Assembly: GCA_963815935.1 (NCBI GenBank)
Contig: CAWFIL010000002.1
Span: forward strand, 124,001-188,000
DNA: 64,000 bases
DNA from: JARIHD01 sp963815935
GTDB lineage: Bacteria; Patescibacteriota; Saccharimonadia; Saccharimonadales; UBA4665
Direction: 5' to 3'
The notes under the pieces are model-generated. The model was not told the DNA's origin, made no database searches, and saw only the letters and a program-made list of their open reading frames with translations. This document shows, piece by piece, positions 20,292 to 27,966 of this stretch. Within the stretch, counting starts at the first letter, position 1. Every line of letters begins with the position of its first letter. The position numbers and the translations under genes were made by a program.

Positions 20292-21215
20292 TTAACTTGC
20301 GCGTAGGGCAGAGCCGCCGAGCTGCTTAACATAGAGACCGCTATCTCGTTGAGTAAAGCCTTCGCCGTAGGCGCTATCTGGCGGAGCTACGATGTTAACG
20401 TGCTTGTAATTACTTCCGAGCCAAGTACCCGCAGCGAGTACTACAGATGTGACATCCTCAGGAGTGGAGCCGGCGATGTCATCGATCCAAGGTTTTTTCC
20501 CTACAGGTATCGGTGTTTCGTTGGCCACCGCGACACCAGTAATGTTGTCATTCTCGCCGCGAGTTACATACACTCGGGTTGTTGGGGACTGGAGTGCTTG
20601 CTCGAGATTGTGTGCAACAGTATCGGGTCCCTCGTCTAACAGACTGCCAATCTCAAAGGTGTCGCTTACGGTAAAGTTGCTGCCTAGTATCTGAGCGTCA
20701 ACTTCGGGGGCTATTACAGCTTTGCCGATCGTGGTACTTCGATATACGACCAACGGGTCACTCGTCTCGTTGAGCAGCGTATAGCCGCGCTTTTCGTAAC
20801 CAGCGCGTGCTGGGCCACGATGTGCTGCAGAGGTAAGGTATACCTCGCTTCCCAGTTCGGCCGCCATTTCTTCGATGGCGTTCATGACGCGCTTCGAGTG
20901 GCCTCTCCCTTGTTCGTCGGGTGCGGTTACGACGTCATCAATCCACAGGCGAACGCCCTCGCCACGTAGGATGGGGTTGGCGCTCAAGGTTGCAGTGGAT
21001 ATGATTCGGTCGGCATGCCTGACGACAAGCAACTCGGCGTTAGGCGAGGCGAAAACACGCGATACATTGTCATCTACTTCGGCAAGGTCTTGATCTCTAC
21101 CGGTTAGTTCTTCCAGCAAGTCGGCAAAATCCTCTCCTGCCGATAGACGGGTGGGGTCTTCGGGCCATTCATCCATAGAGACGGGGAGTAAAGATTCTGA
21201 AAGGGATTGGGCCAT
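20292..21215 (-). CDS. GNAT-family acetyltransferase, probably tandem domain
   Basis: The protein is 307 residues. The first half carries a good GNAT acetyl-CoA motif: LWIDDVVTAPDEQGRGHSKR near residue 90, followed by YEKRGYTLL near residue 138. The second half repeats the layout weakly (KPWIDDIAGSTPEDVTSVVL, then GEGFTQRDSGLYV), with the glycine-rich CoA loop lost, as in tandem GNAT proteins where one half is degenerate. GNAT enzymes transfer an acetyl group to amines of small molecules or proteins; the substrate here is not predictable. It faces the rRNA unit and diverges from the KGG protein. Confidence 0.8.
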   Translation of the reverse strand: MAQSLSESLLPVSMDEWPEDPTRLSAGEDFADLLEELTGRDQDLAEVDDNVSRVFASPNAELLVVRHADRIISTATLSANPILRGEGVRLWIDDVVTAPDEQGRGHSKRVMNAIEEMAAELGSEVYLTSAAHRGPARAGYEKRGYTLLNETSDPLVVYRSTTIGKAVIAPEVDAQILGSNFTVSDTFEIGSLLDEGPDTVAHNLEQALQSPTTRVYVTRGENDNITGVAVANETPIPVGKKPWIDDIAGSTPEDVTSVVLAAGTWLGSNYKHVNIVAPPDSAYGEGFTQRDSGLYVKQLGGSALRAS

Positions 21216-21308
21216 AGGTACACCTCATTTAGATATCTTCACAATAGCACATCGTTCGTAAAGTGTATCCAGTTACAGAGGTGGATAGATAAATCGTAAG
21301 AAGTATGC

Positions 21309-21337
21309 TTGACATTAGCACTATAGAATGTTATCAT
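21309..21337 (+). promoter_or_regulatory. Promoter of the KGG protein gene
   Basis: TTGACA (21309-21314), 17 bases, TATCAT (21332-21337). The predicted start near 21344 leaves a leader of 100 nt that contains a terminator-like hairpin. Confidence 0.8.
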
Positions 21338-21365
21338 AAGCATAATTTCGTGAGGAAGGATTTGA

Positions 21366-21399
21366 GGGTTTCCACTCTTAGGAGTGCGGAGCCTTTTTT
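21366..21399 (+). terminator. Terminator-like hairpin inside the leader of the KGG gene
   Basis: CACTC-TTAG-GAGTG (21373-21386) sits in a longer imperfect stem reaching 21366 and 21393 and is followed by six T. It lies between the promoter and the start codon, so it may act as an attenuator, or it may define a short separate RNA (about 21344-21399). Confidence 0.6.
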
Positions 21400-21444
21400 G
21401 TTTCCTTGGGTGCGGAAGTAAACATTTAACGGAGGTTTTCAGAT

Positions 21445-21666
21445 ATGGCTGGAACTAAGAAGGGTGGCGTCGCGGCCGCCGACACTAACAAGAAGAAGTA
21501 TGGTGCTGATTTTTATGCAAAGATCGGTGCTATGGGTGGCAAGAAGGGCCGTACAGGTGGCTTCTTTGCTAACCGCGAGCTCGCACGTCTAGCTGGCCAA
21601 AAAGGTGGTCGCATCTCGCGTCGCACCAAGAAGGCTACCCGCGAAGACGTAGATCTAGCAGCCTAG
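21445..21666 (+). CDS. KGG-motif stress protein (con-10 like)
   Basis: The protein is 73 residues, very basic, built around repeated Gly-Gly/Lys-Gly motifs: FYAKIGAMGGKKGRTGGFFA and LAGQKGGRISRRTKKATRED. This resembles the small KGG family that includes the fungal con-10 and bacterial general stress proteins, here with a lysine-rich N-terminal extension (AGTKKGG). Proteins of this type are thought to protect cells under stress, and the basic character would allow nucleic-acid binding, which is my inference. GGAGG at 21432-21436 is well placed. The strong promoter and leader hairpin suggest tightly controlled, abundant expression. Confidence 0.75.
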   Translation: MAGTKKGGVAAADTNKKKYGADFYAKIGAMGGKKGRTGGFFANRELARLAGQKGGRISRRTKKATREDVDLAA

Positions 21667-21680
21667 GTATACCACAATAT

Positions 21681-21710
21681 ATAAAAGCGCCAGACACCTG
21701 GCGCTTTTAT
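21681..21710 (+). terminator. Bidirectional terminator between convergent genes
   Basis: ATAAAAGCGCCAG (21681-21693) pairs with CTGGCGCTTTTAT (21698-21710). It is symmetrical and so can serve both the KGG gene and the converging metallopeptidase gene, whose stop codon touches it. Confidence 0.85.
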
Positions 21711-22183
21711 TATGTGTTCAGAGGCTTTTTAAGTCGGTATGGACGGCAGAAGCGTGCTGAGCTGACCAACCATGTACTTTGGCAGTTTGGGCAGCGGTAT
21801 AGAGCCTTAGATTGCTGCAAACCGTGTCCACTACACCCAGGACATGTGCTGCGCTTGTGTAGCCAGTCTCGATAGGTGTCCAGACATCCTTGGACATGTT
21901 CTTGGCTGATATCTATCTGATAAACTTTGGCGAGCTCCGTTGCCCTATCCCAGGCTTCGGCTTCCTTACGTAACAGGCGTACGTCACTCTGGTAATCGTT
22001 GTGATTACTTACCGCATGCCCAAGCTCATGAAGTAGCGTCCAGATGCTCGTTTTGTCGTTGGTATCGTAGAAAACGCACTTGTCTTTCGGCGACCAACAG
22101 GCGGTAGATGCTTCGACGAACTGCAATGTAGGGTAATCGGCGCGAAGCCTAGCGAGGAGTTTTTCCATAGACACTCTTAGCAA
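21710..22183 (-). CDS. Zinc metallopeptidase-like protein with a C-terminal zinc ribbon
   Basis: The protein is 157 residues. LLHELGHAVSNHNDY near residue 50 gives an HExxH site, and EAEAWDRATELA about 25 residues later supplies the third ligand glutamate, as in ImmA/IrrE-type and related small metallopeptidases. CPGCSGHG and CPNCQSTW near residues 113-134 form a zinc ribbon. The natural role of stand-alone members is unknown; some cleave repressors. It overlaps the start of the upstream ROK gene by 35 bases, so the two are probably one operon. Confidence 0.75.
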   Translation of the reverse strand: MLRVSMEKLLARLRADYPTLQFVEASTACWSPKDKCVFYDTNDKTSIWTLLHELGHAVSNHNDYQSDVRLLRKEAEAWDRATELAKVYQIDISQEHVQGCLDTYRDWLHKRSTCPGCSGHGLQQSKALYRCPNCQSTWLVSSARFCRPYRLKKPLNT

Positions 22184-22967
22184 GGTCGTAACACCCGTAT
22201 ACCACCGCCTCCTCTGGGCGTTGAGCGCGAAGGATTGGCGGAATCGGGGTTATGGGTGTTTCGAAACGCTTTAGTTCTGCTAGTAGAAGATCTTCAAACC
22301 GGTCGAGGTGGGTGCACACGCCGCCTCCTAGAACAACCGCATCTGGCTGGATGAAGGTTATAAGGTCAAATAGCCCGATGGCAATATCCTTGGATATTGC
22401 TTTCCATGTGGCTCGGTCGGTGATATCACCCGCTCGTTTACCAAAACGTCTAACGATGGCCCGGCCCGAGGCGAAGTCTTCCCACTTCTGCAACTTTCCC
22501 TGGTGCTCCAGGATAATCTCACCGCCTTCTGAGTCGGCGAAGTCGGGGTCTATCTGTTGGTTGCTAATGACACCTGTCCCAATTCCGGTGCTAATGGTCA
22601 CGTATAATACGGCATCGTATTGCCGAATTAGCATCGCTTCGGAGAGACCGGCGAGATTGGCATCGTTGTCGAGAACGGTGGGGCAGCCGACTATTTTTTG
22701 GATGTCCCGCTGTATGGGGATGTCGTGCCACGGGAGGTTCCCAAAGGCTTCAGCAATACCATGCTCGCGATTTATCCGGCCAGGGGCGGCAACCCCACAA
22801 GCCTTGAACTCATGCGTTGACAAACTTGCAACAGTAATAGAAAGCTCCTTGAGGAATTCGTGGTAGATTTTTGGGGTTGGGAATTTGACGCTCTGTTCTA
22901 TTGCTCCGTACTCGTTGAGCCGTGCCACTAGCGTCTTAGTCCCCCCGATGTCGATACCCAAGTACAT
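22149..22967 (-). CDS. ROK-family sugar kinase (glucokinase-like)
   Basis: The protein is 272 residues. The N-terminal MYLGIDIGGTKTLVARL is the ATP phosphate-binding loop; VLDNDANLAGLSEAM near residue 108 carries the catalytic Asp of the DNDAN motif; ISTGIGTG near residue 130 and VVLGGGVCTHLD near residue 215 complete the fold. ROK kinases phosphorylate hexoses such as glucose or N-acetylmannosamine. The usual CxCGxxGC zinc motif of ROK proteins is absent, and the segment there reads GEIILEHQGKLQKWED. The sugar cannot be told from the sequence. Confidence 0.87.
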   Translation of the reverse strand: MYLGIDIGGTKTLVARLNEYGAIEQSVKFPTPKIYHEFLKELSITVASLSTHEFKACGVAAPGRINREHGIAEAFGNLPWHDIPIQRDIQKIVGCPTVLDNDANLAGLSEAMLIRQYDAVLYVTISTGIGTGVISNQQIDPDFADSEGGEIILEHQGKLQKWEDFASGRAIVRRFGKRAGDITDRATWKAISKDIAIGLFDLITFIQPDAVVLGGGVCTHLDRFEDLLLAELKRFETPITPIPPILRAQRPEEAVVYGCYDLAKSVYGKTPR

Positions 22968-23040
22968 ATTGGTTTAAGTTTAGCACGTAATGATATGTCG
23001 TAGTGTGATTTGGGTTCTGGTTTTGTGTGGGCCTCTTCCT

Positions 23041-23069
23041 TTGACCTAAGGGGTTAAACGGGGTATAAT
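23041..23069 (+). promoter_or_regulatory. Promoter of the ribosomal protein S1 gene
   Basis: TTGACC (23041-23046), 17 bases, TATAAT (23064-23069). The leader is about 70 nt, ending in AGGAGG. Confidence 0.85.
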
Positions 23070-23146
23070 GGGGGTAATCTTGCGGTTATTGTGCCATCCA
23101 AGCAGATAATCGACTAGAAATACATCACGAAGGAGGCATGGAAAAC

Positions 23147-24214
23147 ATGTCAAAAAATACTACTGTAACAATGGACGAACTGCTGGCCGGCAGCGACATT
23201 AAGCACCTGGAATCGGGTGACGTCGTCGAAGGTGTGGTGAGTTCAGTAAAGAAGCACGAGGTCTGGATCGATCTTGGCGCTATGGGTGTCGGTGTCGTTA
23301 TGCGCCGCGAGATTGGCCACGGTCAAACCCTGGAGCTAGACCAGAAGGTGACCGTTAGCGTCATTGACCCAGAGCTGGACGAGGGCTATGCTCTCCTCAG
23401 CATGAAGCGTGCTGCCAAGGACCGCGGTTGGGATGAACTCCGCCGTTTGTTCGAGGCCCAAGAGATTATCGAGATTAGCCCATACGACGCTAACCGCGGT
23501 GGTCTATTGGTCGAGCTTGAAGGCATTCGCGGCTTCTTGCCCGTATCTCAGCTTGCAGCTGGCCACTACCCACGGGTATCTGGTGCTGACAAGGATGAGA
23601 TATTGCAGAAGCTTAACGCGCTTATCAACAAGCCGCTTCGCGTTCGCATCCTCGATGTGAGCCGCAAGGACAACAAACTTATCTTCTCCGAGAAGGAAGC
23701 CGTAAAGGATGACATGCAAGCTCGCTTTGCCGAGCTCAAGGTTGGCGACATCGTTGAAGGCGTTGTGACTGGTGTTATCGACTTCGGTGCGTTCGTAAAC
23801 GTAGATGGTATCGAAGGCCTGATCCACATTTCTGAGATTTCTTGGGAACGTGTTGAAGATCCACGCAATTACGTCAAAGTTGGTGAAACGGTTAAGGCCA
23901 AGATTATCGCTATCGATAAAGACCGCCTGAGCCTGAGCCTCAAGCAAATGACCGAAGACCCATGGCTGAAGGAAGTTAAAGCCTTCAATAAGGGCGACAT
24001 CGTTGAGGGCAAGATTACTCGCATCACTCCATTTGGCGCCTTTGTGCAGTTGAGCGCAAGCGTCGAAGCTCTGGTGCACGTATCGGAAATGAGTGACGAC
24101 GAGACTGTTGACCCACAGCAGATCTTTAAGCTCAACGAAAAGAAGCAATTCAAGGTAATCGACATCGACACCGATGCCCGCAAGATTGCTTTGAGCCTCA
24201 AAAGCGCTAAGTAA
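23147..24214 (+). CDS. rpsA: 30S ribosomal protein S1 (four S1 domains)
   Basis: The protein is about 355 residues with four S1 OB-fold repeats, at roughly 20-90, 105-175, 195-260 and 280-350. Each has the G-x-V-x-x-V-x-x-G-(A/V)-x-V pattern, for example VEGVVTGVIDFGAFVNVDGI and VEGKITRITPFGAFVQLSAS. S1 captures mRNA on the small subunit. Four domains is normal for Gram-positive-like S1; E. coli has six. An ATG at 23138 is in frame, but AGGAGG (23131-23136) would be only one base from it, so I prefer ATG 23147, which has ten bases of spacing. infB follows 64 bases later in the same direction. Confidence 0.93.
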   Translation: MSKNTTVTMDELLAGSDIKHLESGDVVEGVVSSVKKHEVWIDLGAMGVGVVMRREIGHGQTLELDQKVTVSVIDPELDEGYALLSMKRAAKDRGWDELRRLFEAQEIIEISPYDANRGGLLVELEGIRGFLPVSQLAAGHYPRVSGADKDEILQKLNALINKPLRVRILDVSRKDNKLIFSEKEAVKDDMQARFAELKVGDIVEGVVTGVIDFGAFVNVDGIEGLIHISEISWERVEDPRNYVKVGETVKAKIIAIDKDRLSLSLKQMTEDPWLKEVKAFNKGDIVEGKITRITPFGAFVQLSASVEALVHVSEMSDDETVDPQQIFKLNEKKQFKVIDIDTDARKIALSLKSAK

Positions 24215-24278
24215 TTAAGCGACTTTTATGTAACACATAACGCCGGCGGAGACTCGGCAAGAAGGGAGTGCTAACAAA

Positions 24279-26039
24279 ATGGCTCGAACTATTGAAATCG
24301 AAGACATGATTACTGTTGGTGCACTTGCCGAGCGACTCTCGCTGCCTGCAACTCGCCTGATTGGTGAGCTAATGAAAAACGGCGTTATGGCCACGATAAA
24401 TGAGCGGATCGATTTTGATACCGCTCAGATTATCGTTGGTGAGCTTGGACTTGACGTTGAACTGACAAAGAAAGCCCAAGAAGAGCCCGCTGTACGTCAT
24501 AAAAAGCATGAACACAGCGATAAAGCTGTACCTCGTCCTCCAGTTGTTGCCGTGATGGGTCACGTTGACCACGGGAAAACGAGTCTTTTGGATGCTATTC
24601 GTAGCGCTCACGTCGCTAAGGGCGAAGCAGGTGGTATTACCCAGCATATTTCCGCATATCAGATCCAGCACGGTGACCGGGCTATCACCTTCTTGGACAC
24701 CCCGGGTCACGAAGCTTTTGCGGCCATCCGCGAGCACGGTGCCCATTTAACAGATATCGCCATTATTGTGGTGGCTGCCGATGACGGCATTAAGCCCCAG
24801 ACGCTTGAAGCTATCCGTTTCGCTCGCAAGGCCGGCGTAAAGATGATTGTTGCTCTCAACAAAATCGACAAAGAAGGTGCAGATGCCAACCGCGTTAAGC
24901 AACAACTCTCAGAGCATGAGCTTTTGCCCGAGGAATGGGGCGGTGACACGGTTATCGTTGAGGTGTCTGCAAAAACCAAGCAAGGTATCGACAACCTCTT
25001 GGATATGATCTTGCTGGTTGCTGATGTAGAGGACTTCCGCGCTGAGGCCGACGGCCCAGCCACCGGGCTGATTATTGAGTCTCACCTGGAGCAGGGCAAG
25101 GGGCCGATCGCCAATGCGCTGATCGAGGAAGGAACCCTAAAAACAGGCGACTTCATTGTTGCGGGCACAACGTACGCTAAAATCCGTACGCTGGAATCAA
25201 CCGACGGTAAACCCCTTAAGCAAGCAATGCCTTCAACCCCTGTTGCAATCGCTGGTTTTAAGGCCCTTCCAGAATTTGGTGACGAATTCACCGTTGTAAA
25301 GGATGAGAAGGTTGCTCGTGCTCAAGCCGAAAAAGCCGCCACACAAAAACACAGTGGCTCCTCGCGGTCGGACATGAGCAGCAGCGAGCTGATCCGTATG
25401 ATCAACCGCAATAACCAGATTAACGAGTTGAACGTGATTATCCGTGCTGATGTTCAGGGCTCGCTGACCTCTGTTGTCGATAGCTTGAAAGCACTTGATA
25501 CTGACGAAGTCGCCGTACATGTTGTAAGTTCAGGTGTCGGCTCAATTACCGAGAACGATCTTCACCAAGCATCTACGAGCGGAACGGTTATCTATGGCTT
25601 TAATGTTGTAGCACCTACAAACATCAAGCGTCTTGCTAGCCGGGACAAGATATCTATTCGTCTGTACAGCGTGATTTACGAACTTATTGATGATGTTAAA
25701 GAAGAGCTAACCCGCTTGTTGCCGCCAGAGGTAGTAGAGACGGATCTTGGCCGTCTAGTGGTCAAAGGTATATTTAAGACGACAAAAACTGAAGTCATCT
25801 GTGGTGGTGAAGTGACGAAAGGTAAGCTGGCTATACCGGCTTTGGTTCGTGTTGTACGCGATGGTAATCAGCTGGCTGAAGTCGAGGTTACCAACCTTAA
25901 GCGTGGTCCCCAGGACGCTAAAGAAGTCCAAGAGGGCGAGATGTGTGGTGTTAACCTTAGGACCGAGAACCGACTTGAACTTCAAGAGGGCGACCGTTTG
26001 GAATTCTTTACACGCACCACTGTTGCACGTACTCTGTAG
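24279..26039 (+). CDS. infB: Translation initiation factor IF-2 (short form)
   Basis: The protein is 586 residues with a minimal N-terminal region: an IF2-N domain (residues 1-55) joins almost directly to the GTPase. The G motifs are all present: GHVDHGKTSLLD near 93 (G1), GGITQH near 113 (switch I), DTPGHEAF near 141 (G3), NKID near 194 (G4) and SAKTKQG near 230 (G5). Domains II-IV follow, ending in EMCGVNLRTEN and LEFFTRTTVARTL. IF-2 places formyl-methionyl-tRNA on the ribosome, so it links functionally with fmt, def and map in this window. GAAGGGAG precedes the ATG. Confidence 0.97.
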   Translation: MARTIEIEDMITVGALAERLSLPATRLIGELMKNGVMATINERIDFDTAQIIVGELGLDVELTKKAQEEPAVRHKKHEHSDKAVPRPPVVAVMGHVDHGKTSLLDAIRSAHVAKGEAGGITQHISAYQIQHGDRAITFLDTPGHEAFAAIREHGAHLTDIAIIVVAADDGIKPQTLEAIRFARKAGVKMIVALNKIDKEGADANRVKQQLSEHELLPEEWGGDTVIVEVSAKTKQGIDNLLDMILLVADVEDFRAEADGPATGLIIESHLEQGKGPIANALIEEGTLKTGDFIVAGTTYAKIRTLESTDGKPLKQAMPSTPVAIAGFKALPEFGDEFTVVKDEKVARAQAEKAATQKHSGSSRSDMSSSELIRMINRNNQINELNVIIRADVQGSLTSVVDSLKALDTDEVAVHVVSSGVGSITENDLHQASTSGTVIYGFNVVAPTNIKRLASRDKISIRLYSVIYELIDDVKEELTRLLPPEVVETDLGRLVVKGIFKTTKTEVICGGEVTKGKLAIPALVRVVRDGNQLAEVEVTNLKRGPQDAKEVQEGEMCGVNLRTENRLELQEGDRLEFFTRTTVARTL

Positions 26040-26072
26040 GTCGCGTAAGCTGTATGCTACAATGGGCTTAGT

Positions 26073-26471
26073 ATGATTAAACTAGACGACAACCTACTAC
26101 AAGAACTAGGTCTCGGGGCGTTGCCACCAGACGAAAAGAAAAAAATGCTAGCGCATATCTACGAAACGCTAGAAATGCGAGTAGGCATGGAATTGGCAAA
26201 GCAAATGACCGATGCTCAGCTTAACGAGTTTGAGGAGTTTATTAACCGTAACGACGAGGCTGGTGCCTTGAAGTGGCTAGAAACGAACTTTCCAAACTAC
26301 AAGGATGTTGTCGCCCAAGAATTTGAGAAGCTGAAGTCTGAGATTAAGCAAGTAGCACCTCAGATTGTTGCGGCTAGCAGTAGCCAGCAGCCGCCCGTAG
26401 TACCTGGCCAAGCTCAGCAGCCGACAGCCGATGATGCCGGGTATCCGTCTCAAGGCCCCGGCGGCTACTAG
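26073..26471 (+). CDS. Conserved small helical protein with a glutamine/proline-rich tail
   Basis: The protein is 132 residues. Residues 1-95 are predicted helices and acidic (LLQELGLGALPPDEKKKML, then ELAKQMTDAQLNEFEEFI); the last 35 are disordered and rich in Gln, Pro and Gly. The helical part resembles the DUF5663-type domain common in Patescibacteria; this is from memory of the pattern, not a search. A TGCTACAAT extended -10 (26055-26063) ends 9 bases before the ATG, so the message should be leaderless. No function is known. Confidence 0.7.
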   Translation: MIKLDDNLLQELGLGALPPDEKKKMLAHIYETLEMRVGMELAKQMTDAQLNEFEEFINRNDEAGALKWLETNFPNYKDVVAQEFEKLKSEIKQVAPQIVAASSSQQPPVVPGQAQQPTADDAGYPSQGPGGY

Positions 26472-26473
26472 GC

Positions 26474-27388
26474 CTAACCTAGGAAGTGATGCTTATAGCC
26501 GGCGAGGAATGACTCGCCGGTCATTTCTTTTTTGCCGGCAGGCTTAACCACGTCTAACGCTAGGCCTTGCTCGCCACAGTGCACCACGGGTAGCTTATTG
26601 AGGATGGCTGTTGTGCCCGGGGCGCCGTCGGCAGCAACTACATGTGACTTTGTGACTACGACCTCCAGTGCACCGAAGGTTGCTCGGCTTTTAGGCCAGC
26701 CCGCAAACGCTCGCACTTCACGCTCAAGTTGGGTGGCTGGTTTGCTCCAGTCTAGTATGCTGTCGTTCTTACTGAGCTTGCGTGAGTAGGTCGCCTCACG
26801 TGAGGTGTCCTGGGGGTAGGGGGCTATCTCGCCGGAAAGGTAGCGGGGAAGAACTTCGTCCAGCATCTGGTAGCTAAGGTCGATAAGGTCATCAGTAAGT
26901 TGTGGCGTTGTGTAATCGGCGGCAAGTTTGTAGGTGCCTTGGGCAAGCAAAGGGCCTTCGTCCATGCCGGCGACAAGCAGCATGAGGCTGACTCCAGTCA
27001 GCTTTTGCCCACTCAGCACCGAAAAGGTAATAGGATCAGCTCCACGCCACTCTGGGAGCAGGGAGAAATGGCTATTAACGATGCCAAGCGGAAAGTAGTC
27101 GATAACCGCTTGCGATACGATAATGCCAAAGTCGATAAGTACTGCGACTCTGCTTTTAACCGGGCGCTGCTCAAACAGGGCATTAAGTGTGCGTTTATCC
27201 GATGCGGTAAACACCTTGAGCCCCAACTCGGCAGCGGCATCCAATACGGGTACGGGCCCGCGGTGATGCTCAGGTCGAGGCTTTGTGATGACTGCTTCAA
27301 TAGCAAAGCTCTTGCTCAGTAAGCGAAGGCTTTCGGCGGCGACGGGGCCGCTACCAAAGAATGTGATTGTCTCGGACGTCTTTTTCAT
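26474..27388 (-). CDS. fmt: Methionyl-tRNA formyltransferase
   Basis: The protein is 304 residues. It has the formyltransferase core: FFGSGPVAAESLRLL at the N-terminus, VNSHFSLLPEWRGADPI near residue 104 (the Asn-His-SLLP catalytic segment), GVSLMLLVAGMDEGPLL near residue 131, and a C-terminal OB-like domain beginning near residue 205. It formylates initiator Met-tRNA. It overlaps the end of def by 38 bases and lies in the order priA, def, fmt, a common bacterial arrangement. It lacks its own promoter. Confidence 0.95.
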   Translation of the reverse strand: MKKTSETITFFGSGPVAAESLRLLSKSFAIEAVITKPRPEHHRGPVPVLDAAAELGLKVFTASDKRTLNALFEQRPVKSRVAVLIDFGIIVSQAVIDYFPLGIVNSHFSLLPEWRGADPITFSVLSGQKLTGVSLMLLVAGMDEGPLLAQGTYKLAADYTTPQLTDDLIDLSYQMLDEVLPRYLSGEIAPYPQDTSREATYSRKLSKNDSILDWSKPATQLEREVRAFAGWPKSRATFGALEVVVTKSHVVAADGAPGTTAILNKLPVVHCGEQGLALDVVKPAGKKEMTGESFLAGYKHHFLG

Positions 27389-27923
27389 AGTTGAGTTTTT
27401 CTAGGTGGCCGTCATCTTTGAGGCGGAAGAAGGCATCTGGGTCATCCTTGATCCGATCAATAAATACAATTCCATTGGTGTGGTCGATCTCGTGCTGGAA
27501 GACACGAGCCAGGAATCCCTCGGCGGTTACCCGGAAGAAGCGGCCGTCTTCGTCTTGGGCGCGCACTCGTACTTTGGTATAGCGGGGAACTTTGCCGTAG
27601 ATATCGGGCACACTCAGGCATCCCTCAAAGTCCAGGTCGATCTTCCCCTCTAACTTGGTGATTTCCGGGTTGATAAAGACGGTAAATGTCTTGTCCTCTT
27701 TGTTGTCAAAATCATTACGAATTACGACAATTCTCAGTAGTTTATCTACTTGAATCGCAGCCAGTGCAACGCCGACTTCATGCTCTCGGCTGTTCTCCCA
27801 ATCGACAGTTGCCGACTTCATACCGTTGATTAATTTTTTGACCTCGTCAGTGATAATGCCTATTTTTTTGGAGCGCTCTCGCAAGTGCTTATTAGGCAAC
27901 GAAATAATATTACTTTTGTCCAT
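27351..27923 (-). CDS. def: Peptide deformylase
   Basis: The protein is 190 residues. The three family motifs are present: GVALAAIQ near residue 50 (GxGLAAxQ type, with Val-Ala in place of Gly-Leu), FEGCLSVP near residue 100 and HEIDH near residue 142, which together hold the catalytic iron. It removes the formyl group from new proteins. The open frame begins with GTG 27926 directly followed by ATG 27923. A TTGTCC-17-TATACT promoter (27960-27932) has its -10 8 bases before 27923, so I choose that ATG and infer a leaderless mRNA. Confidence 0.95.
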   Translation of the reverse strand: MDKSNIISLPNKHLRERSKKIGIITDEVKKLINGMKSATVDWENSREHEVGVALAAIQVDKLLRIVVIRNDFDNKEDKTFTVFINPEITKLEGKIDLDFEGCLSVPDIYGKVPRYTKVRVRAQDEDGRFFRVTAEGFLARVFQHEIDHTNGIVFIDRIKDDPDAFFRLKDDGHLEKLNYEKDVRDNHILW

Positions 27924-27931
27924 CACCCCAA

Positions 27932-27960
27932 AGTATAGCTATTTTTAGGTGTAAGGACAA
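27932..27960 (-). promoter_or_regulatory. Promoter of def-fmt
   Basis: TTGTCC (27960-27955), 17 bases, TATACT (27937-27932) on the minus strand, just past the end of priA. Confidence 0.75.
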
Positions 27961-27966
27961 TGTTTG

